A stretch of DNA of 54,844 bases from an uncultured Coriobacteriaceae bacterium (GTDB lineage Bacteria > Actinomycetota > Coriobacteriia > Coriobacteriales > Atopobiaceae). The notes under the pieces were generated by a model that saw nothing but the letters and a program-made list of their open reading frames with translations, was not told where the DNA came from and ran no database searches. The first letter of the stretch is position 1. Each line of letters starts with the position of its first letter. A program made the position numbers and the translations under genes. The stretch spans positions 1 through 54,844 of the forward strand of contig CADALE010000018.1 in the NCBI GenBank assembly GCA_902788705.1, written 5' to 3'. Of the stretch, positions 27,618 to 35,825 are shown in pieces.

Positions 27618-27908
27618 ATGGACATCAAGGAAACCGCAGAGAGCCTCATCGCCGAGGGCAAGGTGGCGCTTGACGCCGACGGCGACGGCAAGGTCGAGGC
27701 CAGCGAGGTCATCGACGCGCTGGCGGGTCGCGCCAAGGAGACGGTCGAGGCCGCTTCCGTGGCCGTGGCCGAGGTGAAGGCCGGCCTCGATGCCGACGGT
27801 GACGGCGCCGTGTCCGGTGACGAGGTTCGCGTGGTGGCCGAGGGCCTGGGCAAGAAGGCCCAGGAGGCCGTGGGCGACCTCGTTGACCGCATCTCGGGCA
27901 AGGAGTAG
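27618..27908 (+). CDS. Small EF-hand protein
   Basis: A 96-residue acidic protein with two canonical calcium-binding loops, DADGDGKVEASEV near residue 18 and DADGDGAVSGDEV near 58, each followed by an Ala-rich helix. There is no signal peptide or membrane segment, so it should be cytoplasmic. The ATG at 27618 follows GGAAGGAG, 37 bases after glmM, with no terminator between. A terminator follows it. Calcium sensing or buffering is suggested by the loops; the link to amino-sugar synthesis is positional only. Confidence 0.8.
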   Translation: MDIKETAESLIAEGKVALDADGDGKVEASEVIDALAGRAKETVEAASVAVAEVKAGLDADGDGAVSGDEVRVVAEGLGKKAQEAVGDLVDRISGKE

Positions 27909-27950
27909 CGCCACAAGCAGCGGAGCCATCGGCACCGCATGAGCTAGGAA

Positions 27951-27982
27951 GGGGCCTCTCGTCTGTGGCGAGAGGCCCCTTT
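27951..27982. terminator. Bidirectional terminator between the EF-hand and patatin genes
   Basis: GGGGCCTCTCG and CGAGAGGCCCC form a perfect 11-base-pair stem, with TTT on the plus side and TTCC-type sequence on the minus side. The two genes converge here. Confidence 0.82.
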
Positions 27983-28026
27983 GCCGTGCGTTGTGGTTGC
28001 CGCGCCTGCCGGGCGCTCGTGCCAGC

Positions 28027-28923
28027 CTATCCTAGGAAGGCCTCGATCTCGGCGAGGCGGCGCTCGGCCTGGGTGCGTCCCTGCAGGTAGAGGTCAAGAA
28101 GCTTGCCGCCGTCGCGCTCGCTTACGCCCACCTCAACCGGCTTCTCGGGAGCGATCACCAGCACGGGGCCCTGGGGCTGGGCCTCCAGGGCAAAGAGGCG
28201 TGCGCGCATGGCGTTATAGCGGTCGGCGCGCGTCTCCAAGGCATTCACGTAGTAGGGGAAGTCGTCGTAGCGATGAGAGCGCAGGGCCAGGTACTCGTAG
28301 GTAAGCGGCGACAGCGTCTTGCGATACTCGCGATGCTGCGTCATCACCACCAGCGCGCGACGGGCAGGCTCGTGGCCAGGTACCTGCGGGGCATCGCCCA
28401 GCCCAAGCGCCACCTCGTAGGGCACCGCGTCGGTGGTGCCACCATCCAGATAGCGGTGCCCGTCAATCTCGACCATACGCGACACCGGCGGCAGCGACGC
28501 CGACGCCTTCACCTTGACCACGTCGTCAGGCAGCTTCACGCAGGGAAGGTAGGCTGGCGTGCCAAACACCACGTCGGTGGCTACGGCATACATGCGCAGG
28601 GGGTTGGCCTCGAAGGCTGCCACGTCCACGGGGTCAAGGTGGTTCTGCACCTCCTCGTAGAGGAACTCGCCGCCCGCGATGTCGCCGGTGCGGGCAAACG
28701 ACCACAGCGACATGAACCGGCGGTCGTCGCGGAAGGCCAGCATGATGCGCATGCTGCGCCCAATCTGGCGGCTCTTGAAGCTGGACGCGGCGATGGCGCC
28801 CGCCGACACGCCCCACACGCTGTCGAAGTCGTAGATGCCGTGCTCCATAAGAACGTCAAGCACCCCCGACGTGAACATGCCGCGAAAACCGCCACCTTCA
28901 AGTATGAGCGCATTGCCCGCCAT
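28027..28923 (-). CDS. Patatin-like phospholipase family protein
   Basis: A 298-residue predicted acyl hydrolase with a Ser-Asp dyad. EGGGFRGMFTSGVLD near residue 9 is the oxyanion-hole loop, GVSAGAIAASSF near 38 contains the nucleophile Ser (G-x-S-x-G), and YLDGGTTDAVP near 157 carries the Asp. The C-terminal third is the alpha/beta part common to bacterial patatins. The protein has no signal peptide. The ATG at 28923 lies after AGGAGGCATC. Physiological substrate (phospholipid or other ester) is unknown. Confidence 0.9.
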   Translation of the reverse strand: MAGNALILEGGGFRGMFTSGVLDVLMEHGIYDFDSVWGVSAGAIAASSFKSRQIGRSMRIMLAFRDDRRFMSLWSFARTGDIAGGEFLYEEVQNHLDPVDVAAFEANPLRMYAVATDVVFGTPAYLPCVKLPDDVVKVKASASLPPVSRMVEIDGHRYLDGGTTDAVPYEVALGLGDAPQVPGHEPARRALVVMTQHREYRKTLSPLTYEYLALRSHRYDDFPYYVNALETRADRYNAMRARLFALEAQPQGPVLVIAPEKPVEVGVSERDGGKLLDLYLQGRTQAERRLAEIEAFLG

Positions 28924-29042
28924 GATGCCTCCTTGCCTAGCTTGGTGGCCTCAGTATATGCCCTTCGGGCCGCGGTGGCGCCAACCACTGTGGATGGGTT
29001 GTGTGGAGATAAAGTGTGGCTTCGCAGGGCGGCAGGTGGCTG

Positions 29043-29048
29043 TATACT
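29043..29048 (+). promoter_or_regulatory. Candidate -10 box for rplM-rpsI
   Basis: TATACT, preceded by TG at one base distance (TGTATACT), lies 107 bases upstream of rplM. A convincing -35 box was not found. The leader between may hold regulatory structure for the ribosomal protein operon. Confidence 0.4.
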
Positions 29049-29149
29049 TTTAAGGCTTCTTTTGCAGAGCCCCGTAATCTCTGACAAGAATAAGCAGCGG
29101 AGGTATGTCCAGATGCCGCCGCACAACACCGTACGTATGGAGGAGTCAA

Positions 29150-29590
29150 GTGACTAAGTCGACTCATTACGCCAAGCCGGGCGAGGTCGAGCGCAAGTGG
29201 GTGCTCATTGACGCTGAGGGCCAGACCCTTGGCCGTCTGGCCACGCGCGCCGCGATGATTCTGCGCGGCAAGGACAAGCCCCAGTTCACCCCCAACACCG
29301 ACACCGGCGACTTCGTGATCATCATCAACGCCGACAAGGTCGTCCTGACCGGCGTCAAGGCCAATCACAAGTCCTACTGGCGTTATTCGGGCTACCTGGG
29401 CGGCCTTCGCACCGAGTCCTACAAGGACGCCATGGCCCGCAAGCCCGAGTGGGTTGTCGAGCACGCCGTCAAGGGCATGCTCCCCAAGACCACCCTTGGC
29501 CGCAAGCAGGGCATGAAGCTCAAGGTCTACGCTGGCCCCGAGCATCCGCACCAGGCCCAGAACCCCGTCAAGATCGATTTGGAGGCGTAA
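29150..29590 (+). CDS. rplM: 50S ribosomal protein L13
   Basis: The 146-residue protein matches L13 throughout: [28 protein letters not shown] at the N-terminus, the [11 protein letters not shown] segment, [32 protein letters not shown] and [12 protein letters not shown]. It assembles early into the large subunit. The start is the GTG at 29150 with GGAGGAG upstream. The frame is open to an ATG at 29105, but that part is not L13. It is followed after three bases by rpsI, the universal L13-S9 pair. Confidence 0.98.
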   Translation: MTKSTHYAKPGEVERKWVLIDAEGQTLGRLATRAAMILRGKDKPQFTPNTDTGDFVIIINADKVVLTGVKANHKSYWRYSGYLGGLRTESYKDAMARKPEWVVEHAVKGMLPKTTLGRKQGMKLKVYAGPEHPHQAQNPVKIDLEA

Positions 29591-29593
29591 CCG

Positions 29594-29989
29594 ATGGCTG
29601 ACAACACCGCAGTTTATTGGGGCACCGGCCGTCGCAAGGAGGCTGTCGCCCGCGTTCGCCTGGTTCCCGGAACCGGCAAGATCACCGTTAACGGCCGCGA
29701 TGGCAAGGACTACTTTGGCCGTCAGCAGCTGGTTGACAACGCAACCGCTCCCTTCCGTGCCACCGACACCGTCGACCGCTTCGACGTGCTGGCCAACTGC
29801 GCCGGCGGCGGCATCACCGGCCAGGCTGGCGCCCTGCGCCTTGGCATCGCCCGCGCCCTCCTCGAGGCCGGCGAGTACCGCGCCGAGCTCAAGAAGGCTG
29901 GCTTCCTCACCCGTGACTCCCGCGCCGTCGAGCGCAAGAAGTACGGCCTGAAGAAGGCCCGCAAGCGCCCGCAGTTCTCCAAGCGCTAA
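29594..29989 (+). CDS. rpsI: 30S ribosomal protein S9
   Basis: The 131-residue S9 has [30 protein letters not shown] at the N-terminus, [19 protein letters not shown] in the middle and the conserved basic tail [20 protein letters not shown] that reaches the ribosomal P site. It sits three bases after rplM with GGAGG inside the end of that gene. A strong terminator follows the stop. Confidence 0.98.
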   Translation: MADNTAVYWGTGRRKEAVARVRLVPGTGKITVNGRDGKDYFGRQQLVDNATAPFRATDTVDRFDVLANCAGGGITGQAGALRLGIARALLEAGEYRAELKKAGFLTRDSRAVERKKYGLKKARKRPQFSKR

Positions 29990-30010
29990 GTCTTCTTTCC
30001 TATGCATGCG

Positions 30011-30043
30011 AAGGGCCCGTCGGAATGCCGGCGGGCCCTTTTC
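30011..30043 (+). terminator. Terminator after rpsI
   Basis: AAGGGCCCG and CGGGCCCTT pair perfectly, extended by CGG/CCG near the loop, and are followed by TTTT. Confidence 0.88.
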
Positions 30044-30113
30044 GTGTGCGGGTTGGTGGCGGGCATGCGGCGGGCCTGCCCCGAGCCGTTCCGCCATCTT
30101 GCTGCAGGCGGTG

Positions 30114-30629
30114 CTAGCCCTTCAGTTCGGGGAACAACGCCTTGAGGCAGATGCGGCTCAGCGGGCTTGCGGCAAACAGGTTCCACAGCAGTGCCATCGG
30201 GAAGTTCTTGAACACGGTGCCGACCCAGATGACGGGCAGCTGGACAAGCGGCCGCCCTGCCAGGATGACGTTGAAGAGCACGCTGGCAAATAGGCTCATC
30301 GAAGGGCACATCACAAGCGTGGTGCAGGCGATGAGCACGCATGAGCGCCAGAACGAGCTGTCACGCTGCGGGTCGACGAGCGTTGCCGCCAGCTTGGCCC
30401 CAAGCCTGTTGCCGTAGATGTTGGACAGCAAAAACACGACCGGGACGATAAACCACAGCTCGGATAGCGCGGCCGGCACCACGGCCCAGTCCATGTTTGA
30501 GAGGCCGCCAGGCTGCAGGTTGTACCCCATCTTGACGGCATTGTTGTACAGCTCCATGCCCAGGCTCATGAATAGGCACATCAGCAGGCCATATGCGATG
30601 CTCTGGGCCTTGGTCTTGGGACGGGTCAT
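30114..30629 (-). CDS. Four-helix membrane protein, DUF2798-like
   Basis: About 171 residues with four membrane segments in two similar halves. Each half carries a short LxMSLxM-type segment (CLFMSLGMELYNN, and VMCPSMSLFASVLFN), as in tandem DUF2798 proteins of unknown function. The start is uncertain. The ATG at 30629 is the first good one. The frame is open to a GTG at 30671 that lies inside an AAAGGAG ribosome-binding-like sequence, and an in-frame ATT (30656-30654) sits five bases after that AAAGGAG. A 10-base-pair hairpin lies just upstream. Confidence 0.6.
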   Translation of the reverse strand: MTRPKTKAQSIAYGLLMCLFMSLGMELYNNAVKMGYNLQPGGLSNMDWAVVPAALSELWFIVPVVFLLSNIYGNRLGAKLAATLVDPQRDSSFWRSCVLIACTTLVMCPSMSLFASVLFNVILAGRPLVQLPVIWVGTVFKNFPMALLWNLFAASPLSRICLKALFPELKG

Positions 30630-30675
30630 CTCTTTCGGTCGGTCGCTTGCGCTAATGGGGTCTCCTTTCACACAA

Positions 30676-30708
30676 AGACGCGCGGCCCTGGCTTAGGACC
30701 GCGCGTCT
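30676..30708 (-). promoter_or_regulatory. Strong hairpin in the leader of the DUF2798-like gene
   Basis: AGACGCGCGG (30676-30685) and CCGCGCGTCT (30699-30708) are perfect complements. On the minus strand the stem is followed by TTTGTGTG and then the AAAGGAG site. It may be an attenuator or operator. The LysR gene diverges on the other side. Confidence 0.5.
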
Positions 30709-30853
30709 CGCTCTTATCGGTTGTGCCTCTCCGCGGGCGCGGACGGGGGCTACACGCAAGGTGCAGTCTATCACCGCCTGCCCCATTGCTCACTTATTCT
30801 CGATATATCTCTTGGCTCCCAGACTTATGCTGGTTTTGACTAAAGGGGGCCAG

Positions 30854-31756
30854 ATGGATACCGAACGATGCCGAGAGTTCGTGGTGCTGGCACAAACCTG
30901 CAACTACCTGCAGGCCGCCGACCAGCTCTTTATTTCGCAGTCGTCGCTCTCGAAGCACATCAAGGCGCTTGAGCGAGAGCTTGGGGTCGAGCTCTTCAAC
31001 CGAACCACACGCCGCGTGCAGCTTACCGAGCACGGTCGCGTTTTCCTACCGTTCGCGCGCAAGCTGGCCTCCACGGCCCACGATGCCCAGGCGGCCCTTG
31101 CCGACGCGTCGGACAACGAGCGCCACGTCATCGACATCGGCTCCATCCCCGTCATGGTGCCCTACGGCATCACCGCCCTGCTCAATCGCTTCGAGCGCGA
31201 GCACCCCAACGTGCGCCTGCACATCGTGGAGGGGGAGGCGGACCAGCTTAAGGAGCTCCTGCGCAAGCGGCAGCTTGACCTTGCCTTCATCCGCGAATGG
31301 GATGGGGATGTGGGCCTCGATGACGGGGATGCCGAGTTTGCCACTGTGGACTACGCCGATGATTGCCTGGCCGCCGTGCTGCCCGCAGACCATCGCCTGG
31401 CATCGCGTCAGTCCATCCGCCTCGGCGAGCTTGCCAACGATGAGTTCCTGCTCCTGCCGCAGGGCACCGTGATGAATGCCCTCATCACTGATGCCTGCGC
31501 CGTGGAGGGCTTCGTTCCCGAGGTGCGTTATCGCGGGACCCGGGCCGAGAACATCATCGACCTCGTGTCGCGGGGCATGGGCGTGTCGCTTCTCATGCGC
31601 ACGCCTGCGGCATACCTCACGCGCACGGCGGTCTCCATCGTGGATCTGGAAAACCCCATCATTACGCACGTCAAGCTCTACCGCCTGCGGGACCGCGAGC
31701 CCAGTGCGGCGGCGCGCGAGTTCCTTGACTTCCTCCCGTTGGCGCCGCACGAATGA
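30854..31756 (+). CDS. LysR-family transcriptional regulator
   Basis: The 300-residue protein has an N-terminal winged helix (FVVLAQTCNYLQAADQLFISQSSLSKHIKALERELGVELFNRT, residues about 8-50) and a periplasmic-binding-like effector domain. The ATG at 30854 follows AAAGGGGGCC. It is transcribed toward an amidohydrolase and two ceramidase-like genes, so it probably controls them, although LysR regulators are often divergent from their targets. A direct repeat at 31783 and 31815 in the following intergenic region could be its binding site. Stop TGA. Confidence 0.92.
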   Translation: MDTERCREFVVLAQTCNYLQAADQLFISQSSLSKHIKALERELGVELFNRTTRRVQLTEHGRVFLPFARKLASTAHDAQAALADASDNERHVIDIGSIPVMVPYGITALLNRFEREHPNVRLHIVEGEADQLKELLRKRQLDLAFIREWDGDVGLDDGDAEFATVDYADDCLAAVLPADHRLASRQSIRLGELANDEFLLLPQGTVMNALITDACAVEGFVPEVRYRGTRAENIIDLVSRGMGVSLLMRTPAAYLTRTAVSIVDLENPIITHVKLYRLRDREPSAAAREFLDFLPLAPHE

Positions 31757-31782
31757 TGGCGTGGCATCTTGCTAGAGTCGCC

Positions 31783-31827
31783 GCTATGGAATAAAAGCGC
31801 ACACGAATAGAATTGCTACGGAATAAA
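31783..31827 (+). promoter_or_regulatory. Direct repeat, possible regulator binding site
   Basis: GCTATGGAATAAA (31783-31795) and GCTACGGAATAAA (31815-31827) are 12/13 identical and 32 bases apart, about three helical turns. They occupy an AT-richer gap between the LysR gene and the amidohydrolase gene. Confidence 0.5.
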
Positions 31828-31874
31828 TGGCCTCGTACCATGGTCTCAAGACAATACGAGACAGGAGGCCGCAG

Positions 31875-32912
31875 ATGGTCATCGACGCAAACATGTATTG
31901 GGTTCCCGAGAGCCTGTTCACTAACGACGAGGTGCTGGCCCGCTTCGTGGGCGAGGCACCGCAGGACGAGCACACCCGCGCCTACCTCAAGGAGGAGGGC
32001 GGCGTGCGCCAGGTGATCGTGGAGAAGCCCGCGGGCTACGAGGCCCTCAACTACGCGCAGGGCGACTATGTGCTCGAGCGCATGCTGGCCGACATGGACG
32101 ATGCCGGCGTAGACGTGGCCGCGCTCAAGGTGCCCGGTGCGAACGAGTGGATGAGCCTCGAGACCTGCAAGTTCTTCAACGACGGCATGGCCGACTACGC
32201 GCGCCGCTCCAACGGCCGCATGGTGCCCTTGGCCGTGGTGCCTGCGCTCGACTTCACGCCTGCGTGCGCCGCCGAGATCGACCGCTGCATGGACGAGCTG
32301 GGCTTTGCCGGCGTGCAGCTGTGCAGCCACTATGGTAACAAGTACTTGGACGACCCCGCCTTTGCGCCGCTCTTCGAGTGCCTTGACGCGCATGGCGCGA
32401 CGGTTTACGTGCACCACGTGCCGGTGCCGGTGGACTGCGCCTCCATCGTGGACTACAACAACCTGCGCCGCAGCTACGGTCGCTGCCAGGACCAGGTGAC
32501 GGCCGTGGGCCGCGAGCTGTTCAGCGACTTCTTCGTGCGCTACCCGCACATCCGCATGGTGCACTCAATGCTTGGCGGCGGCTTCTTTGCCGTGTCCGAG
32601 ATGCTGCTGCCCAAGCCGTCCAAGCGTGCTGACGCCGTCCAGCGCTTCCAGACCGACAACGGCGAGCTTGCCCAGCGCCTGCACGACCACATCTTCTTCG
32701 AGATGAGCCACGCGCAGCCGTGGGGTGCCGCCCAGCTGCGGTGCGCCATCGAGGTGCTGGGCGCCGACCACGTGATCTTTGGCACGAGCTACCCGGTGCG
32801 TCGCGAGTGGCTGCTTGATGGGCCTGCCTTCGTGCGCGAACTCGGCCTCTCGGCGGAGGATGAGGCGCTCGTCCTTGGTGGCACCGCCCGTACGCTCTAC
32901 CATATCGACTAG
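31875..32912 (+). CDS. Amidohydrolase-like TIM-barrel protein (ACMSD-related)
   Basis: A 345-residue protein resembling the ACMSD/amidohydrolase-2 family: a predicted TIM barrel with GVDVAALKVPG, VPLAVVPALDF, CMDELGFAGVQL, TVYVHHVPVP near residue 180, HSMLGGGFFAVSE near 235 and VIFGTSYPVRREW near the C-terminus. The usual N-terminal metal motif DxHxH is replaced by DANMYW at residues 4-9, so the metal site is altered or lost. The ATG at 31875 has CAGGAGG upstream. It precedes two ceramidase-like genes in the same direction. Confidence 0.75.
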   Translation: MVIDANMYWVPESLFTNDEVLARFVGEAPQDEHTRAYLKEEGGVRQVIVEKPAGYEALNYAQGDYVLERMLADMDDAGVDVAALKVPGANEWMSLETCKFFNDGMADYARRSNGRMVPLAVVPALDFTPACAAEIDRCMDELGFAGVQLCSHYGNKYLDDPAFAPLFECLDAHGATVYVHHVPVPVDCASIVDYNNLRRSYGRCQDQVTAVGRELFSDFFVRYPHIRMVHSMLGGGFFAVSEMLLPKPSKRADAVQRFQTDNGELAQRLHDHIFFEMSHAQPWGAAQLRCAIEVLGADHVIFGTSYPVRREWLLDGPAFVRELGLSAEDEALVLGGTARTLYHID

Positions 32913-32979
32913 ACGCGAGGCTCTCCTGGCCCGGGCCTGCACGGCCCGGGCACGGCGCGCCACAGAAAGGAGCCTGCCC

Positions 32980-34152
32980 ATGCTCGCAGGTGCCGGAAAA
33001 GCCCCCATCGACCTCGAAGGCGTCCTGCCGTTTGACGGCTTCGACGCCGTGCGCGACCCGCTGCACGTGCGCACCGTCGTCCTGCAGAATCCCGATGGCT
33101 CGCGAGCGTGCCTGCTTTCGGTGGATGCCACGTCGATGCGCGACGACGCAGCCCTGCGCTTGGCCGCTGCGGGCGTCGTGGGCTGCGCGGCTGAGCGCGT
33201 GTGGGTGACGGTGACGCACACCTTCAGCGTGCCCCACGTACGCACGCCAGAGCACCTTGCCGACGATGCGGAGCGGGATCGCAATGTCCTGCTTGCGGAG
33301 CGCCTTGCCGGCGCCGTGCACGACGCCTGCGTCGCCGCGATGGAGGACCTGGTGCCCGTGCGCTTCGAGACGGCGCGCGGACGCTGCTCGGTCAACGCCA
33401 ACCGTGACGTCGAGACCGAGGCCGGCTGGTGGCTGGGCATCGACCCCAGCGGCTTCTCGGACCGCTCGGTGCGCGTGGCGCGCCTCGTGTCGGTTGACCA
33501 CCTTCGCCGCACCGTGGCCACGCTCTACAGCGTGGACGTGCAGTCGTCCATGGTGCAGGGCCTACGCGACGCCGAGGGTCGCGTGCTGGTGAGCGCCGAC
33601 CTTGCGGGGGAGGCCTCGCGGCTGCTGGAGGAGCGCCTGGGCGGCGTCGCCATCTTCCTGGTGGGTGCCGCGGGCGACCAGACGCCCCGCGTAAAGGGGG
33701 CTGGCGCCCTGCCCGAGCTGGGCCGCATTCTCGCCGCGGAGGTGGCTGCGACGCTCACTGACGCCGAGCGCCTGCGCGTCGAGGCCGTTGAGCTCTCCCG
33801 CGTGGCCGTGCCGTGCCCGGCACAGCGTCGCGCCGACTTCCACAGCCTTGCCCCCACGAGGAGCTACGAGTTCGTGCCCGATGGCACGCAGGACACGCTG
33901 GTTTCGGTTGCCCGCCTTGGCAAGCTCATGGTGGTGGGTCTGCAGCCAGAGGTGGACAGTGCCTTTGGCGCGCGCCTGCGCGAGGCTTGCCCGGGAACCC
34001 TCGAGGTACTCACCATGGTCAACGGCGCCCAGAAGTACCTGCCCAGCGCCGAGGCCTACGACCGCATCACCTACGAGGCCATGAACTCAGGCTTCGCCCG
34101 CGGCGCCGACGAGGTCCTCGCCGCCGCCATCCTCGATCTCGTAAAGGAGTAG
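32980..34152 (+). CDS. Neutral ceramidase N-terminal-domain-like protein (first of two)
   Basis: A 390-residue protein weakly but recognisably like the N-terminal catalytic domain of neutral/alkaline ceramidases. VWVTVTHTFSVPHVR near residue 70 corresponds to the His-containing metal loop and FLVGAAGDQTPRVKG near 225 to the GD(V/Q)SPN-type loop. The C-terminal half lacks features I recognise. No signal peptide is present, unlike secreted ceramidases. The ATG at 32980 follows AGAAAGGAG, and the stop is two bases before the next gene. Real substrate unknown; an amide or ester hydrolase is the likely class. Confidence 0.6.
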   Translation: MLAGAGKAPIDLEGVLPFDGFDAVRDPLHVRTVVLQNPDGSRACLLSVDATSMRDDAALRLAAAGVVGCAAERVWVTVTHTFSVPHVRTPEHLADDAERDRNVLLAERLAGAVHDACVAAMEDLVPVRFETARGRCSVNANRDVETEAGWWLGIDPSGFSDRSVRVARLVSVDHLRRTVATLYSVDVQSSMVQGLRDAEGRVLVSADLAGEASRLLEERLGGVAIFLVGAAGDQTPRVKGAGALPELGRILAAEVAATLTDAERLRVEAVELSRVAVPCPAQRRADFHSLAPTRSYEFVPDGTQDTLVSVARLGKLMVVGLQPEVDSAFGARLREACPGTLEVLTMVNGAQKYLPSAEAYDRITYEAMNSGFARGADEVLAAAILDLVKE

Positions 34153-34154
34153 CC

Positions 34155-35255
34155 ATGAACATCGGATGCGCACGACGCAAGCTCACCCCCCAAACCGAGG
34201 AGGTCTACCTCATCGGCTATCGCAACCTCGAGAACCGCCTGCATCCCGCCACAGGCATCTACGACGACGTGTTTGGCAACGCCCTTTACTTCGAGGATGG
34301 TGGAAACGAGCTCTTCGTGCTCTCCTGCGACTTCATGGAGATCGACGAGGATACCGCCGAGGACGCCAAGACCCTTCTGCATGACCGCTACGGCATCAGC
34401 CGCGACAACGTGCTGCTGTGCGCCACGCACAACCACACCACGGTGGTGGCGTACCACCGCACCTGGTGGACGGGCAAGTTTGACCAGTCCTACTTCGACT
34501 GGTTCATGGACACCATCTGCAGCGCCTTCGAGGAGGCGCGCGACAACGCCCGCCCCGCCACGTGCCGCTTGGGTCGCCAGTGGATCGAGGGCTTCTACAA
34601 CAACCGCATCACCAACGAGCCGGCCGACCAGGAGGTCACGGTCGTCAAGTTCTTCGGCGAGGACGGCGTGCCGTTTGCGGGACTGGTCAACTGGGCATGC
34701 CACAGCGCCACCTGCGGGCAGGCCGAGACGCGCATGAACAGCGAGTTTGCCGGCATGACGAGCAAGAAGCTTGAGCCCTCCTTTGGCTTCTTCCCCGCGA
34801 TGATTGTGGGTGCGGCGGGCGACTGCTCCAACCGCAACCTGCGCCAAGGTACGGGCGTGGAGGAGGCCGAGCGCATCTCCAGCGGCATCGCCCCTCTCAT
34901 TGCCGCCATCCCCGTGGAGACCGAGGTGCCCCTGAGCGGCATTCGTCTGCAGACCGTCCACCACATCGTGCACAACGAGAAGGGCCACGAGGTGGCGCTC
35001 TGCTCGGTCATCAGCCTGGGCGGTCTGCACCTGTTTGTGTCGCCCTGTGAGTTTGGCGGCAAGTTTGGCATCCAGATGCGCAAGGAGTGCCCGGTAGAGG
35101 GCCTCGTCTTTGGCTATACCAACGGCTACCTAGAGTACTGGCTTCCCGAGGAGGAGTACGGCCTCTCGTTCGAGACGCAGAAGTCGATGGTGCCCAAGGG
35201 CGACCCCGAGATTCTGGTGGGCAAGATGATCCAGGCAAGCCAGCTGCTGGGATAA
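34155..35255 (+). CDS. Neutral ceramidase N-terminal-domain-like protein (second of two)
   Basis: The 366-residue paralogue of the preceding protein is closer to the ceramidase fold. It opens MNIGCARRKLTPQTEEVYLIGY, has LLCATHNHTTVVAYH near residue 90 with the expected zinc His residues, NWACHSATCGQ near 180 (another His), IVGAAGDCSNRN near 218 and FVSPCEFGGKFG near 297. No signal peptide. AAAGGAG precedes the ATG and overlaps the previous gene end. The pair plus the amidohydrolase likely form one catabolic unit under the LysR regulator. Confidence 0.7.
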   Translation: MNIGCARRKLTPQTEEVYLIGYRNLENRLHPATGIYDDVFGNALYFEDGGNELFVLSCDFMEIDEDTAEDAKTLLHDRYGISRDNVLLCATHNHTTVVAYHRTWWTGKFDQSYFDWFMDTICSAFEEARDNARPATCRLGRQWIEGFYNNRITNEPADQEVTVVKFFGEDGVPFAGLVNWACHSATCGQAETRMNSEFAGMTSKKLEPSFGFFPAMIVGAAGDCSNRNLRQGTGVEEAERISSGIAPLIAAIPVETEVPLSGIRLQTVHHIVHNEKGHEVALCSVISLGGLHLFVSPCEFGGKFGIQMRKECPVEGLVFGYTNGYLEYWLPEEEYGLSFETQKSMVPKGDPEILVGKMIQASQLLG

Positions 35256-35327
35256 TCCCTTATCCTGCGGAAACGTTGCGCATCAGCCTGCTCAACAGGT
35301 CTCGTCGTCGCAGGCCATATTGCTTCG

Positions 35328-35825
35328 TCAACCTATCTTGCTCAGCACATCCAGCATGTCTTGGGGCAAAACGGCAGCAACGCCGGCAAGCGGCGCATGG
35401 GTCAAGAGCTGCTTGTCTCCCGTCACCACATAGTCGGCCTTCGCGCGTTTGGCAGCGGCGAGCACCATATTGTCTTCCACATCAGGGTGCAGGTGCTCCC
35501 ATTTGCTGGCGAGCCACACATCGCTCCCGTCGGCACCAACGGCCGTGGCTATCTCGTGCATGGTGTTCACGTACTCCCATGCGGTCGTTCGAGCCGCCTG
35601 GGCAACCAGCTCGTCAGGTCCCTGCCCCTGCAGGGACCGTTTTATCGCAATGAACGACAGGTAGAACACGTCAGGCACGATATGCACGGGATACAGAAGC
35701 ACCACGTTGTGCTGGAGCGCATAGGCGATAAGCTCGCGTGCCGCTCTTCCAGCCGCCCTCCTTGGCAGAAAGGCATCGAGCCAGACGTTTGTATCGAGCA
35801 GTACGCGCTCAGCGACTTGGCTCAT
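35328..35825 (-). CDS. PIN-domain protein, probable toxin of a toxin-antitoxin pair
   Basis: A 165-residue PIN-domain ribonuclease candidate. LLDTNVWLDAFL near residue 9 carries the first conserved Asp, RAARELIAYAL the Glu, and VEDNMVLAAAKRAKADYVVTGDKQLL near 115 the later Asp residues. PIN toxins cleave RNA in a metal-dependent manner. It overlaps the upstream antitoxin gene by four bases (ATGA), the usual sign of translational coupling. Stop TGA, as in its partner, unlike most genes in this window. Confidence 0.85.
   Translation of the reverse strand: MSQVAERVLLDTNVWLDAFLPRRAAGRAARELIAYALQHNVVLLYPVHIVPDVFYLSFIAIKRSLQGQGPDELVAQAARTTAWEYVNTMHEIATAVGADGSDVWLASKWEHLHPDVEDNMVLAAAKRAKADYVVTGDKQLLTHAPLAGVAAVLPQDMLDVLSKIG

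Noticed and set aside
26126..27940. A 604-codon open frame antisense to glmM
   Set aside because: Same reason: it mirrors a certain gene and has no recognisable protein content.
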